64,000 nt of DNA. It comes from Arthrobacter sp. 131MFCol6.1 (GTDB lineage: Bacteria > Actinomycetota > Actinomycetes > Actinomycetales > Micrococcaceae). The stretch covers positions 808,122 to 872,121 of the forward strand of contig NZ_KB895541.1 in assembly GCF_000374925.1 (NCBI RefSeq), written 5' to 3'. Both the position numbers and the translations under genes were made by a program. The notes under the pieces are model-generated. The model had not been told where the DNA came from and searched no databases. It saw only the letters and a program-made list of their open reading frames with translations. Within the stretch, counting starts at the first letter, position 1, and each line of letters starts with the position of its first letter. Of this stretch, positions 52,976 through 61,527 are shown piece after piece.

Positions 52976-53365
52976 TTAGGAGCCGGCTTGCCTAGCGTCC
53001 GGCCCCGTAGCTTCCTGTATGACCCAGCGGTTGCCGTCCGGGTCACTGAAGTAGGCGAAGGCGATTCCACCCATGTCTTGGACTTCGCTGACTTCTGCTC
53101 CCCGCTGGAGCAGCTCAGCCCGCGTGGACGCCATATCGGGGACCACCAATTGCAGGCCCTCCAGGCTGCCCGGCGGCATGCTGGTCATTCCCGTGCCGAT
53201 GACTATGGAGGTGGCGGAGCCGGGTGGCGTGAGTTGCACGACCCTCATGCCCGGTATGTATTCGACGTCGTGGTCCAGGACGAACCCGAGTCGGTCCGTA
53301 TAGAACGACTTGGCCTTGTCCACATCACTGACGGGTACTTGTACGACCTCGAGGCGCATCTCCAT
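52976..53365 (-). CDS. VOC family (glyoxalase-like) protein
   Basis: A 129-residue vicinal-oxygen-chelate protein with two beta-alpha-beta-beta-beta units. Core blocks are MRLEVVQVPVSDVDKAKSFY, RLGFVLDHDV and FAYFSDPDGNRWVIQEAT. These small proteins isomerise, dioxygenate or sequester ligands. The ATG at 53365 was preferred, since the longer frame lacks conservation. The substrate is unknown. Confidence 0.9.
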   Translation of the reverse strand: MEMRLEVVQVPVSDVDKAKSFYTDRLGFVLDHDVEYIPGMRVVQLTPPGSATSIVIGTGMTSMPPGSLEGLQLVVPDMASTRAELLQRGAEVSEVQDMGGIAFAYFSDPDGNRWVIQEATGPDARQAGS

Positions 53366-53503
53366 GCGCCCCACAATACCCCGGCGGTCGCGCCGGAAGA
53401 CAGGTACGGACAATGCCGCTGCGAGGAGGTCGGATGGCGCCTGCCGCGATTTTTCGAATACGCGAATAAGCTCTCCACAGCTACGACAACATGCATGAAG
53501 CGC

Positions 53504-53549
53504 CGGAGCGCAGCGCCGGGAAGAACCGGAGCGCAGCGCCGGGAGGAAC
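53504..53549. repeat. Two tandem 23-bp repeats
   Basis: The 23-base unit CGGAGCGCAGCGCCGGGA followed by AGAAC or GGAAC occurs twice with one mismatch, in the 276-base gap 53366-53641 between the VOC gene and the following membrane protein gene. Such units are often dispersed intergenic repeats in these genomes, which cannot be checked here. Confidence 0.6.
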
Positions 53550-53641
53550 CGGGTTCGCGAAGGCCCGGGAATTGCTCGTCAAGCTCGCGGCACGGTGGAC
53601 ACACGTTGCGGCTTGGGACAGCTACAAGGAGATGGATATTG

Positions 53642-54028
53642 ATGCCGCTAGATCAGCTTTTCGCAATACTCGCCTGCACACTTCTGGCTGGCCTGAGCAT
53701 TTTCCAAGGCGCGTTGGCCGCCGGTGCCCCGCTCGGGAGATTGGCGTGGGGCGGAAACTACCGTGTCCTCCCAGCCAAACTGCGAATCGGGAGCGCCGTA
53801 ACCATTGCCGTGTACGCACTCTTCGCCTACGCCGCGCTCGCAAAGGCCGACTTTGTCCCGGCCTTGGTCAGCGAATCCTTTACGGCGGTCACCGTGTGGG
53901 TGATGACGGCATACTTCGTGCTTGGCGTCCTCATGAACGGGATCTCCCGCAGTAAACCTGAGCGTCTCGTCATGACCCCCACCACGCTTGCCCTTGCAGC
54001 CCTCTACCTGGGCCTTGCACTCCACTGA
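53642..54028 (+). CDS. Four-helix membrane protein
   Basis: A 128-residue hydrophobic protein with four membrane segments, starting MPLDQLFAILACTLLAGLSI and ending LALAALYLGLALH. AAGGAG lies upstream with a ten-base spacing. No family is recognised; the size and topology resemble unannotated small integral membrane proteins of Micrococcales. A strong terminator follows. Confidence 0.7.
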   Translation: MPLDQLFAILACTLLAGLSIFQGALAAGAPLGRLAWGGNYRVLPAKLRIGSAVTIAVYALFAYAALAKADFVPALVSESFTAVTVWVMTAYFVLGVLMNGISRSKPERLVMTPTTLALAALYLGLALH

Positions 54029-54094
54029 TGTCCAGCAGGGGAATCAGCGAACATGGATCGTGCCGAATCCCACGCCGGACGTAGCGCGCCCCAA

Positions 54095-54130
54095 CGGAAA
54101 ACGCAGCCGCGACGACGGCTGCGTTTTCCG
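54095..54130. terminator. Bidirectional hairpin terminator
   Basis: A perfect 15-bp stem (CGGAAAACGCAGCCG with CGGCTGCGTTTTCCG), loop CGACGA, has T/A-rich bases in the stem foot. It separates the convergent membrane protein and SHOCT genes. Confidence 0.85.
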
Positions 54131-54162
54131 CTGATGGGGTGGCCGACTTGAAGGCGGTGGAG

Positions 54163-54546
54163 TCAGGCCCGGCTCAGCGCCTTGGCCTTAACTGCGTCGA
54201 ATTCGCTCTGGGTCAGCGTGCCGGCGTCGAGGAGTTCCTTGGCCTTCGCGATTTCCTGGGACGGGGACGCCGTGGCCACGGAGCGGATGTATTCCGTTGT
54301 TGCCGCTTCTGCCTGCTGGGCGCTGCGGGCCTGGCGCTCGGCCATGCTGCGGCCCCGCGCGATCAGGTATACGAGAACCGTGAGGAACGGCACGAAGATC
54401 AGGAAGATGACCCACACGGCCTTGAGCCAACCGCTGAGTTCGTGGTCGCGGAAGATGTCGGTGATGACCGCAAACAGTGCGAAGAGGTACGCGATGAACG
54501 CGAATGACCAAAAGAACAGCCAAATGAAGTTCCAGAATTGCTCCAC
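54163..54546 (-). CDS. SHOCT-domain membrane protein
   Basis: A protein of about 127 residues with two N-terminal membrane segments (PLD-nuclease-N-like, about residues 5-28 and 38-62) and a C-terminal SHOCT domain (EIAKAKELLDAGTLTQSEFD then AVKAKAL). SHOCT domains are short oligomerisation modules. The GTG at 54546 is favoured because AAAGGAT lies at normal distance; the ATG three codons earlier would abut that site. Function is unknown. Confidence 0.85.
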   Translation of the reverse strand: MEQFWNFIWLFFWSFAFIAYLFALFAVITDIFRDHELSGWLKAVWVIFLIFVPFLTVLVYLIARGRSMAERQARSAQQAEAATTEYIRSVATASPSQEIAKAKELLDAGTLTQSEFDAVKAKALSRA

Positions 54547-54662
54547 GGGAGCCATCCTTTCGTTCTGAGGAGGCCCTGCTGGCATCCCTTACCCGCCAAG
54601 CTAGCCCGACTGGGTTGCCCGCCGTTAGGACCAAAGGGCCTGATTTCAGCGGGGTGGCGGGC

Positions 54663-54818
54663 CTAGAAGAAGTGCAGCTCGCTGGCCGCATCCGGCGAGG
54701 GGTGCACCACGGGAGCCTGGCCAAGTTCGAGCAGGATGTCGTTAATGCTCAGCTGGCCGTCCAGCTGAGGATCCAGCTGCACCGGGACAACAGCCTCCGG
54801 AACGGCGTCGCTACTCAT
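54663..54818 (-). CDS. Conserved-looking small protein (51 residues)
   Basis: A short frame starting MSSDAVPEAVVPVQLDPQLD and ending SPDAASELHFF. Host-like codon use and the ordered acidic/hydrophobic pattern (GQLSINDILLELGQAPVV) favour a real gene, but no clear ribosome-binding site is seen. I know no function. Confidence 0.5.
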   Translation of the reverse strand: MSSDAVPEAVVPVQLDPQLDGQLSINDILLELGQAPVVHPSPDAASELHFF

Positions 54819-54949
54819 GCCACGATCATATGTGCGGACAGTCCCTGAGCCTGGGGGCCACGCCGACCGGGGTCCGGGGCTGGCACCGGGGGCGTCACGC
54901 GTAGTCCTCCTGCAGGGCGGCGATGGCCAGCGGGACTAGGCTTGGATGT

Positions 54950-55393
54950 ATGCCTTCTCCAGCCCCCAGACTCCCCCGCCCGTCCGCTCAGGGCAGTCCA
55001 CGTACCGGCCTCCGGCCCGCGCAGACAGCGGCCCTGGCCGCATGCGCGGATGCACTGCTGATTCTGCTCTTCGCAGCGATTGGGCGCGACGCGCACCAGC
55101 GCGGAGAAATCATCACCGGTGTCTTTGCGACGGCGTGGCCGTTCCTCACGGGCGCGGCACTGGCCTGGCTGGTCCTGCGGTTGTGGCATGACCCCCTGCG
55201 GGTGTGGCCCGCAGGCGTCGCTGTCTGGCTTGGAGCCGTCGGCGTCGGCATGCTCCTGCGGGCCCTCACCGGCCAGACGGTGGTGCTGCCCTTCATCATC
55301 GTGGCCCTGCTGAGCCTGGCCGTTTTCCTCTTGGGTTACCGACTGGTGGCCGCGGGCGTCCGGCGGCTGCGTTCACGCCGCCGCCAGGCCTAA
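54950..55393 (+). CDS. DUF3054 family membrane protein
   Basis: A 147-residue protein with four membrane segments. After a Pro/Arg-rich tail of about 30 residues, the conserved DALLILLFAAIGRDAHQRG and FATAWPFLTGAALAWLVLR blocks identify DUF3054, an actinobacterial family of unknown function. It is followed 88 bases on by the Lrp-type gene on the same strand. Confidence 0.88.
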   Translation: MPSPAPRLPRPSAQGSPRTGLRPAQTAALAACADALLILLFAAIGRDAHQRGEIITGVFATAWPFLTGAALAWLVLRLWHDPLRVWPAGVAVWLGAVGVGMLLRALTGQTVVLPFIIVALLSLAVFLLGYRLVAAGVRRLRSRRRQA

Positions 55394-55481
55394 TGCACTA
55401 GGCTTGCAGAAGATGGCAGCGCCCGTGCAAGGGCCGCCGACAGGCCCGCAAACGGCGCAACCGATCCGGAAAGGCTCACAC

Positions 55482-55763
55482 GTGGTCACCGCATTCGTCC
55501 TGATCAAGACAAACGCTTCACGCATCCCGGAGACCGCCGAGGAAATCTCCGCCATCCCGGGGATCAGCGAGGTCTATTCCGTAACGGGCGAGTGGGACCT
55601 GATCGCCATCGCCCGGGTCGCCAAGCACGAGGACCTGGCGGACGTCATCGCGGACAAGCTCTCGAAAGTGCCCGGCGTCGCGCACACCACCACGCAGATC
55701 GCGTTCCGCGCGTACTCCCAGCACGACCTCGATGCGGCCTTTGCCCTTGGTTTCGAGCAGTAG
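55482..55763 (+). CDS. Lrp/AsnC-type ligand-binding (RAM) domain protein
   Basis: A 93-residue protein consisting only of the RAM/ACT-like domain of Lrp/AsnC regulators, without a helix-turn-helix. It contains AFVLIKTNASRIPETAEEIS, VYSVTGEWDLIAIARV and a conserved end GVAHTTTQIAFRAYS. The GTG at 55482 follows GGAAAGG at seven bases. Stand-alone RAM proteins bind amino acids and may pair with full-length regulators. It is convergent with trpD, which makes a link to amino-acid metabolism tempting but unproven. Confidence 0.88.
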   Translation: MVTAFVLIKTNASRIPETAEEISAIPGISEVYSVTGEWDLIAIARVAKHEDLADVIADKLSKVPGVAHTTTQIAFRAYSQHDLDAAFALGFEQ

Positions 55764-55790
55764 CGAACAACCCACATACCAGCAGCACAC

Positions 55791-55825
55791 AGGACGGGCC
55801 CGGCAGAATCTGCCGGGCCCGTCCT
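55791..55825. terminator. Bidirectional terminator between lrp-type gene and trpD
   Basis: A 35-base palindrome with a single central mismatch: AGGACGGGCCCGGCAGA opposite TCTGCCGGGCCCGTCCT. It serves both convergent genes. Confidence 0.85.
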
Positions 55826-55834
55826 ACTTGATCT

Positions 55835-56896
55835 TTATGCGGTCTGAGACAGGGCAACCCACCTGTCCAGCACGGCGGCCGCCGCTCCGGATTCAATAGA
55901 CTGCTCGGCGCGGCTAAACGCGGCGGCCATGCGCTCCGCCAGCGGACCCACGGCGTCGAGGTCGAACGCCACCAATCCGGCCGCGGCGTTGAGCAGCGCC
56001 GCATCGCGGGCCGGCCCCGGCGCACCGCCCAGGACGGCCCGGACGACGGCGGCATTCGCCACCGCGTCGCCGCCGCGCAGCTCCTCCAGTGTGGCCTTCC
56101 GGATGCCGAGATCGCGCGGATCAAACATCTCTTCAGTTACCTCACCGTTGCGGATCTCCCACACCCGCGACGGGCCGGTGGTGGTGAGCTCATCCAGGCC
56201 GTCATTGCCGCGGAAAACCAGGCCCCGGCTGCCGCGCTTGGCCAGCACTCCGGCCACCAGCGGGGCCATCTGCTCATTGGCGACGCCCACCGCCGATGCC
56301 TGGACATGTGCCGGGTTGACCATGGGGCCAAGGAAGTTGAACGCCGTCGGAACGCCGAGTTCGCGGCGGGCGACGGCGGCATGCCGCATCGAGGGGTGGA
56401 AAACCTGGGCGAAGCAAAACGTGATTCCCGCCTCTTCGGCGTTGAGCGCCACGCGGGGAATGGGAAGATCCAGCCGGACACCGAGGGCCTCCAGGACATC
56501 GGCGGAGCCTGACGAGGACGACGACGCACGGTTGCCGTGCTTGACCACCCGGGCCCCCGCTCCGGCGGCGATAAGGGCGGCCATCGTGGAGATGTTGACC
56601 GTGTTCTGCTGGTCGCCACCCGTGCCGACGATGTCCAGCTTCTCGCCGGCAATGTCAATGGGGTTGGCGTTGGAGATCATCGCCTCCACCAGGCCAGCCA
56701 GCTCATCCACGGTCTCGCCCTTAGCGCGCAGCGCCACCAGGAATCCCGCCACCTGGGCCGGCGTCGCCTCACCGGACATGATGGAGTTCATGGCCCACTC
56801 AGTGCTCCCGGCAGTGAGGTCGGCGCCGCTGATGAGAGCGTTGATGAGCCGCGGCCAGGTGTTGCCTGCCGCCTGTGCAGATGCCTGTGAAGTCAC
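55835..56896 (-). CDS. trpD: Anthranilate phosphoribosyltransferase
   Basis: A 353-residue enzyme that joins anthranilate to PRPP in tryptophan synthesis, cytoplasmic. The PRPP-binding glycine loop [17 protein letters not shown], the [15 protein letters not shown] block and [10 protein letters not shown] are diagnostic. The start is a GTG at 56896 which the GGGAG string directly abuts, too close for a normal site. A TAGCAT hexamer six bases upstream suggests a leaderless transcript. No other trp gene is in the window, so it stands apart from a trp operon, as is usual in actinobacteria. It is divergent from ctaE. Confidence 0.96.
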   Translation of the reverse strand: MTSQASAQAAGNTWPRLINALISGADLTAGSTEWAMNSIMSGEATPAQVAGFLVALRAKGETVDELAGLVEAMISNANPIDIAGEKLDIVGTGGDQQNTVNISTMAALIAAGAGARVVKHGNRASSSSSGSADVLEALGVRLDLPIPRVALNAEEAGITFCFAQVFHPSMRHAAVARRELGVPTAFNFLGPMVNPAHVQASAVGVANEQMAPLVAGVLAKRGSRGLVFRGNDGLDELTTTGPSRVWEIRNGEVTEEMFDPRDLGIRKATLEELRGGDAVANAAVVRAVLGGAPGPARDAALLNAAAGLVAFDLDAVGPLAERMAAAFSRAEQSIESGAAAAVLDRWVALSQTA

Positions 56897-57008
56897 CTCC
56901 CGATGCTATCGAGGTCGGCCCCGCAAAGACCAATGTGAACCCCGCCGGGAACTTTTCCGCGCGAATTCGCGTCTTTGTAGAAAAAGTCCTCCGAAAACGC
57001 GGTTTGCG

Positions 57009-57044
57009 TTGGGCAGGACGGACTTTTATAGACATAATGTCTAT
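57009..57044 (+). promoter_or_regulatory. Probable leaderless promoter of ctaE with palindromic start region
   Basis: A TTGGGC (57009-57014) and CATAAT (57033-57038) pair with 18-base spacing, and the GTG start follows the -10 box by six bases. The 17-base palindrome ATAGACAT-A-ATGTCTAT (57028-57044) covers the -10 box and ends exactly at the start codon. Confidence 0.6.
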
Positions 57045-57683
57045 GTGACATCTGCGACCCATGCCCCCAGTACCCCGGCGCACCCGACGCTGAACCGCCC
57101 GAACATGGTTTCTGTTGGAACCGTTGTGTGGCTGTCCAGTGAGTTGATGTTCTTCGCCGGTCTCTTCGCCATGTACTTCACACTCCGTTCGACTTCCGGA
57201 CTGATGTGGGCCGAGGAGACAGCCAAGCTCAACTTCCCGTTTGCGCTCGTTAATACGATCGTCCTCGTGGCAAGTTCCTTTACTTGCCAGATGGGCGTCT
57301 TCGCTGCCGAGCGGCTCCAGCCGCGCCGGACCGGCGGACGCTTCAGCTTTACCCAGTGGGGGATGAACGGATGGTTCATCCTGACGTTCCTCATGGGTTC
57401 CTTCTTCGTCGCCGGCCAGGCGACCGAGTACGCCATGCTCGTTTCCGAGCATGTCTCGCTGTCCTCCAACGCCTACGGTTCGGCCTTCTACATCACGACG
57501 GGCTTCCACGGCCTGCACGTCATCGGCGGTCTGATTGCCTTCCTGCTCATCATGGGCCGCTCCTTCGCCGCGAAGAAGTTCGGACACTTTGAAGCGACTT
57601 CGGCGATTGTCACCTCGTACTACTGGCACTTCGTGGACGTCGTCTGGATTGGCCTCTTCCTGGTCATCTACGTCCTCAAGTAG
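57045..57683 (+). CDS. ctaE: Cytochrome c oxidase subunit III
   Basis: A 212-residue five-helix membrane subunit of the aa3 oxidase. Conserved blocks are [17 protein letters not shown], the GxxHGLHV motif as [10 protein letters not shown], and the final [17 protein letters not shown]. The frame is open far upstream, but only from the GTG at 57045 does it match the family length. It leads the ctaE-qcrCAB cluster, the standard actinobacterial order, giving subunits to one bcc-aa3 supercomplex. Confidence 0.96.
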   Translation: MTSATHAPSTPAHPTLNRPNMVSVGTVVWLSSELMFFAGLFAMYFTLRSTSGLMWAEETAKLNFPFALVNTIVLVASSFTCQMGVFAAERLQPRRTGGRFSFTQWGMNGWFILTFLMGSFFVAGQATEYAMLVSEHVSLSSNAYGSAFYITTGFHGLHVIGGLIAFLLIMGRSFAAKKFGHFEATSAIVTSYYWHFVDVVWIGLFLVIYVLK

Positions 57684-57769
57684 TCAGACTTGACTCTTTT
57701 TCTACAAGAGGCAGAATTTCAAGAAGCGGCTCCCGGAGCCACCGCAGGATCGAATAAAGGAACCACCAC

Positions 57770-58558
57770 GTGAAGGCACTCTCGCAGAAGCGACGTCACC
57801 CACTGGCAGCAATTGCACTGCTGCTGATGGGCCTCTTGGTCACGGGTGGGCTGTACGCCGTTGCCACCACCGTCAACCAGGCCAAGGCCGACACCACTAC
57901 CTACAGCGCAAGCGACGTAGAGGAAGGCGGCAAACTCTTTGCCGCCAACTGCGCCACCTGCCACGGCATGGGTGCCAGCGGATCGCAGGCCGGACCGTCC
58001 CTTGTGGGCGTCGGCGCCGCCGCTGTTGACTTCCAGGTCGGCACCGGCCGCATGCCCATGCAGATGAACGGCCCGCAGGCCTACAAGAAGCCCGCCCAGT
58101 TCAATGAGGAACAGACCAAGCAGCTGGCTGCTTACGTTGCCTCCCTCGGCCCCGGCCCGGCCATCCCGGAGGCAGGTGTGCTCGATGAGAAGGGCGACGC
58201 CGCCAAGGGTGGCGAGCTGTTCCGCACAAACTGCGCCATGTGCCACAACGCTGCCGCTGCCGGCGGTGCCCTGACCCGGGGCAAGTTCGCCCCGGCCCTC
58301 GCGGGTGTCTCCGGCCAGCACATCTACGAAGCCATGGTTACCGGCCCGCAGAACATGCCGGTCTTCAGCGACGCGAACATCACCCCGGAGGGCAAGCGCG
58401 ACATCATCACGTTCCTGAAGCAGATTGAGGCCAACGGTTCGCCCGGCGGCGCCGATCTTGGCGCACTGGGACCGGTTTCCGAAGGTCTCTTTGTCTGGAT
58501 TGCCGGCCTGGGCGTAATCATCGCGTTCACCATCTGGCTCACGTCCCGCACGTCCTAA
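57770..58558 (+). CDS. qcrC: Diheme cytochrome c subunit of the bc1 complex
   Basis: A 262-residue membrane-anchored cytochrome cc. A signal-anchor covers residues 10-34. The two haem sites are CATCH (61-65) and CAMCH (155-159), each in its own small cytochrome domain, and a C-terminal membrane helix lies at about 240-258. The two-haem form replaces both cytochrome c1 and soluble cytochrome c in actinobacteria and wires the bc1 complex directly to the aa3 oxidase. Confidence 0.96.
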   Translation: MKALSQKRRHPLAAIALLLMGLLVTGGLYAVATTVNQAKADTTTYSASDVEEGGKLFAANCATCHGMGASGSQAGPSLVGVGAAAVDFQVGTGRMPMQMNGPQAYKKPAQFNEEQTKQLAAYVASLGPGPAIPEAGVLDEKGDAAKGGELFRTNCAMCHNAAAAGGALTRGKFAPALAGVSGQHIYEAMVTGPQNMPVFSDANITPEGKRDIITFLKQIEANGSPGGADLGALGPVSEGLFVWIAGLGVIIAFTIWLTSRTS

Positions 58559-58658
58559 GCGGACCTTGCACCTGTAAGAATTTTCTGCTGACCCGTCAGC
58601 AGTTTGAATTGAAACCTAACTCGGCACTCGCCGAGACGAGAGAAGGATGAGGCGAATT

Positions 58659-59729
58659 ATGGGCAACCATAGTGACGGCGGTCCGAACGACTCGGGCACC
58701 GTAGCTACGGCTGGTCAGAATGAGGTGGAGAAATTCCAGGATCCTGGAATTCCCCCGCACCGTTTGCGCCTGGCTGACACGGACCCGAAGGCCGCTAAAA
58801 AGGCAGAACGGCAGGTAGCCCTTCTGTTCGGCATCTCGGTCGTTGGCACCTTGATATTCCTGGTGGCGTATTTTGCGATCGATCTGGGGGATGATTCCAC
58901 GATCGCCACGATCCGTCTCCAGAATGCACTGCTGGGCCTGGGTACCGCGTTCGCGATGCTGGGCATCGGCACCGGTATCGTCCACTGGGCCAAGGCCCTC
59001 ATGCCGGACCACGAGGTCTCGGAAGAGCGCCACGCGATCCGCACCGAGGAAGACCGCCAGGCTGCCGTCCGCATCGTCGATGACATTGTGGAAGAAACCG
59101 GCATCAAGCGCCGGCCGCTGATCCGCAACACCCTGCTCGGCGCCGTCGCACTGGCACCCCTGCCGGCCCTGGCCATCTTTGGTGACCTCGGCCCCCGGCC
59201 GGATGACACGCTGGCCCACACCATGTGGGCCCCGCAGGACGGCAAACTCAAGCGTCTCGCCCGCGACCCCGATGGCACTCCGATCAAGGCCGCGGACGTT
59301 ACTTTGGGCTCTGCTTTCCACGTCATCCCGGAAGGGCTGAACGAGCTGAGCGAAGGCAAGCTGAATGAGAAGGCTAAGTCCGTTGTCCTCCTCATGCGCC
59401 TGAACCCCGAGGAGCTCCACCCCTCTCCAGGGCGCGAAGACTGGGCCTACAACGGAATCGTTGCCTACTCCAAGATCTGCACCCACGTCGGCTGCCCTGT
59501 TGCCCTCTACGAGCAGCAGACGCACCACCTGCTGTGCCCGTGCCACCAGTCCACCTTCGACCTGACCCAGCAGTGCAAGGTGATCTTCGGCCCCGCCAGC
59601 CGCCCCCTCCCCCAGCTGCCGATCTCCGTCGACTCTGAGGGTTACCTCGTCGCCACGAGCGACTTCCATGAACCCGTTGGACCGACCTACTGGGAGCGTG
59701 AGCAGCATGTCCTCATCCCAAACTCCTGA
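58659..59729 (+). CDS. qcrA: Rieske iron-sulfur subunit of the bc1 complex
   Basis: A 356-residue Rieske protein with three N-terminal membrane helices, the actinobacterial type. The 2Fe-2S ligands are in CTHVGCPV and CPCHQSTFD. ATG 58659 (MGNHSDGG) is favoured over the ATG at 58647, because the AAGGATGAGG sequence is well placed only for the former. Its 3' end overlaps qcrB by 23 bases. Confidence 0.95.
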   Translation: MGNHSDGGPNDSGTVATAGQNEVEKFQDPGIPPHRLRLADTDPKAAKKAERQVALLFGISVVGTLIFLVAYFAIDLGDDSTIATIRLQNALLGLGTAFAMLGIGTGIVHWAKALMPDHEVSEERHAIRTEEDRQAAVRIVDDIVEETGIKRRPLIRNTLLGAVALAPLPALAIFGDLGPRPDDTLAHTMWAPQDGKLKRLARDPDGTPIKAADVTLGSAFHVIPEGLNELSEGKLNEKAKSVVLLMRLNPEELHPSPGREDWAYNGIVAYSKICTHVGCPVALYEQQTHHLLCPCHQSTFDLTQQCKVIFGPASRPLPQLPISVDSEGYLVATSDFHEPVGPTYWEREQHVLIPNS

Positions 59730-61386
59730 TGCCCCCGTCTTCGTCGCCAAAACCTCAGGCGGCCGCATCACCGACTTCGTCGACCAGCGTGTTGGCGGCT
59801 CCGGAATCCTCCGTGAATTCGGTCGGAAGGTCTTCCCGGACCACTGGTCGTTCATGTTCGGCGAAGTGGCGCTGTACTCCTTCGTCATCCTGTTGCTCTC
59901 GGGCACTTTCCTGACCTTCTTCTTCGATCCGTCCATGGCGGAGACGCACTACGCGGGCTCTTACGCGCCCCTGAAGAACGTTGAAATGTCCGTGGCGTAC
60001 AGCTCCTCACTGGACATCTCCTTCGATGTTCGTGGCGGCATGTTCATGCGCCAGGTACACCACTGGTCGGCCCTGCTGTTCGTAGCCTCTGTCTCCGTGC
60101 ACATGCTTCGCGTGTTCTTCACCGGCGCATTCCGCAAGCCCCGCGAACTGAACTGGGTGGTGGGCAGCGTCCTGCTCATCCTCTCCATGGCCGCAGGCTT
60201 CACCGGCTACTCACTCCCCGATGACCTGCTCTCCGGCAACGGCCTGCGCATCATCGACGGCGTCATCAAGTCCATCCCGGTCATCGGCACGTACACCTCG
60301 TTCTTCCTCTTCGGCGGCGAGTTCCCGGGCACCATGATCATCAGCCGCCTGTACATGCTCCACATCCTCCTGGTTCCCGCGCTCATCCTGCTGATGATCG
60401 TGATGCACCTCTTCATGGTGGTTGTGCACAAGCACACGCAGTACCCCGGCCCCGGCCGCAATGACGGCAACGTCGTCGGCTACCCCCTGGGACCGGTTTA
60501 CGCGGCGAAGGCCGGCGGCTTCTTCTTCATCGTGTTCGGTGTCGTTGCCCTCATGGCGGCGTTCTTCACCATCAACCCGATTTGGAACTACGGCCCGTAC
60601 GACCCCTCCCCGGTTTCGGCTGGCACCCAGCCTGACTGGTACATCGGTTTCGTTGACGGCGCCCTGCGCCTGATGCCGGGCACGATCGGTGACTGGAAGG
60701 TTGAGCAGATCTGGTTCGGCCACATGTTCACGTTCAACGTGCTGCTTCCGGCCCTGGTCCCCGCGGGCATCCTCTTCACGGTCATGTTTGCCTACCCGTG
60801 GATCGAACGCTGGATCACCAAGGACAACCGTGAGCACCACGTCCTGGACCGTCCCCGCAACGCTCCTACCCGTACGGCAATCGGCATGGCCGGTTTCGTC
60901 TGGTACTGCGTGATGTGGGCAGCCGCCGGCTCGGACCTCATCGCCACCCACTTCCACGTGGCCCTGAACGATGTGACCTATTGGCTGCGCGCGCTGTTCT
61001 TCATCGGACCGGTCATCGCGTTCATCGTCACGAAGCGGGTCGCCCTGGCGCTCCAGCGCAAGGACCGCGAGATTGCCCTGCACGGCCGTGAAACCGGCCG
61101 CATCGTGCGCCTGCCGCACGGAGAGTTCATCGAGGTCCACGCCCCGCTGGACGAATACAAGCGCTACAAACTGGTCGGCTTCGAGTCCCCGGCCCCGCTC
61201 CCCGCGGTGCCGAACGAGAACGGCGTCGTCGACCGCAGGGAAAAGCGCCGCGCGAAGCTTTCCCGCTGGTTCTTCGAGGACCGGGTTGCCCCGGCCACTC
61301 CGGCAGAGCTGGAGGCCGCTCACGGCCACCACGGCGCCCACGAGGCCGTCGAAGCTGCAGAGTCCCAGAAGACGCTGAGCCACTAG
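59707..61386 (+). CDS. qcrB: Cytochrome b subunit of the bc1 complex
   Basis: A 559-residue cytochrome b with eight or more membrane helices. Haem-ligand regions are FMRQVHHWSALLFVASVSVHM and LYMLHILLVPALILLMIVMH; the quinol-site PDWYIGFVDG replaces the usual PEWY. The long soluble C-terminal extension (about 150 residues) is typical of actinobacteria. ATG 59707 fits the GGGAG spacing; GTG 59698 is an alternative. This subunit is the binding site of Q203-type inhibitors in mycobacteria. Confidence 0.96.
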   Translation: MSSSQTPDAPVFVAKTSGGRITDFVDQRVGGSGILREFGRKVFPDHWSFMFGEVALYSFVILLLSGTFLTFFFDPSMAETHYAGSYAPLKNVEMSVAYSSSLDISFDVRGGMFMRQVHHWSALLFVASVSVHMLRVFFTGAFRKPRELNWVVGSVLLILSMAAGFTGYSLPDDLLSGNGLRIIDGVIKSIPVIGTYTSFFLFGGEFPGTMIISRLYMLHILLVPALILLMIVMHLFMVVVHKHTQYPGPGRNDGNVVGYPLGPVYAAKAGGFFFIVFGVVALMAAFFTINPIWNYGPYDPSPVSAGTQPDWYIGFVDGALRLMPGTIGDWKVEQIWFGHMFTFNVLLPALVPAGILFTVMFAYPWIERWITKDNREHHVLDRPRNAPTRTAIGMAGFVWYCVMWAAAGSDLIATHFHVALNDVTYWLRALFFIGPVIAFIVTKRVALALQRKDREIALHGRETGRIVRLPHGEFIEVHAPLDEYKRYKLVGFESPAPLPAVPNENGVVDRREKRRAKLSRWFFEDRVAPATPAELEAAHGHHGAHEAVEAAESQKTLSH

Positions 61387-61405
61387 GCAGCACCAAGCAA
61401 TACAC

Positions 61406-61441
61406 AGGAAGGCCCGGTCCCCTTGGGGACCGGGCCTTCCT
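61406..61441. terminator. Hairpin terminator after qcrB
   Basis: A perfect 17-bp stem (AGGAAGGCCCGGTCCCC with its exact complement) has only TT at the centre. It follows qcrB by 19 bases and also faces the convergent GntR gene. Confidence 0.9.
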
Positions 61442-61527
61442 GCATTCCCAATGAAACAACAGCAACACTGGGTCACTTCGCGCAAGCCACCTTCGGGATG
61501 GGCGCGAAGTGAGCCGAGGTGTTGTGG

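Noticed and set aside
52907..53641. A long N-terminal extension of the membrane protein at 53642
   Set aside because: The extension lies antisense to the VOC gene and has no conserved content; the membrane protein starts at its own ATG.
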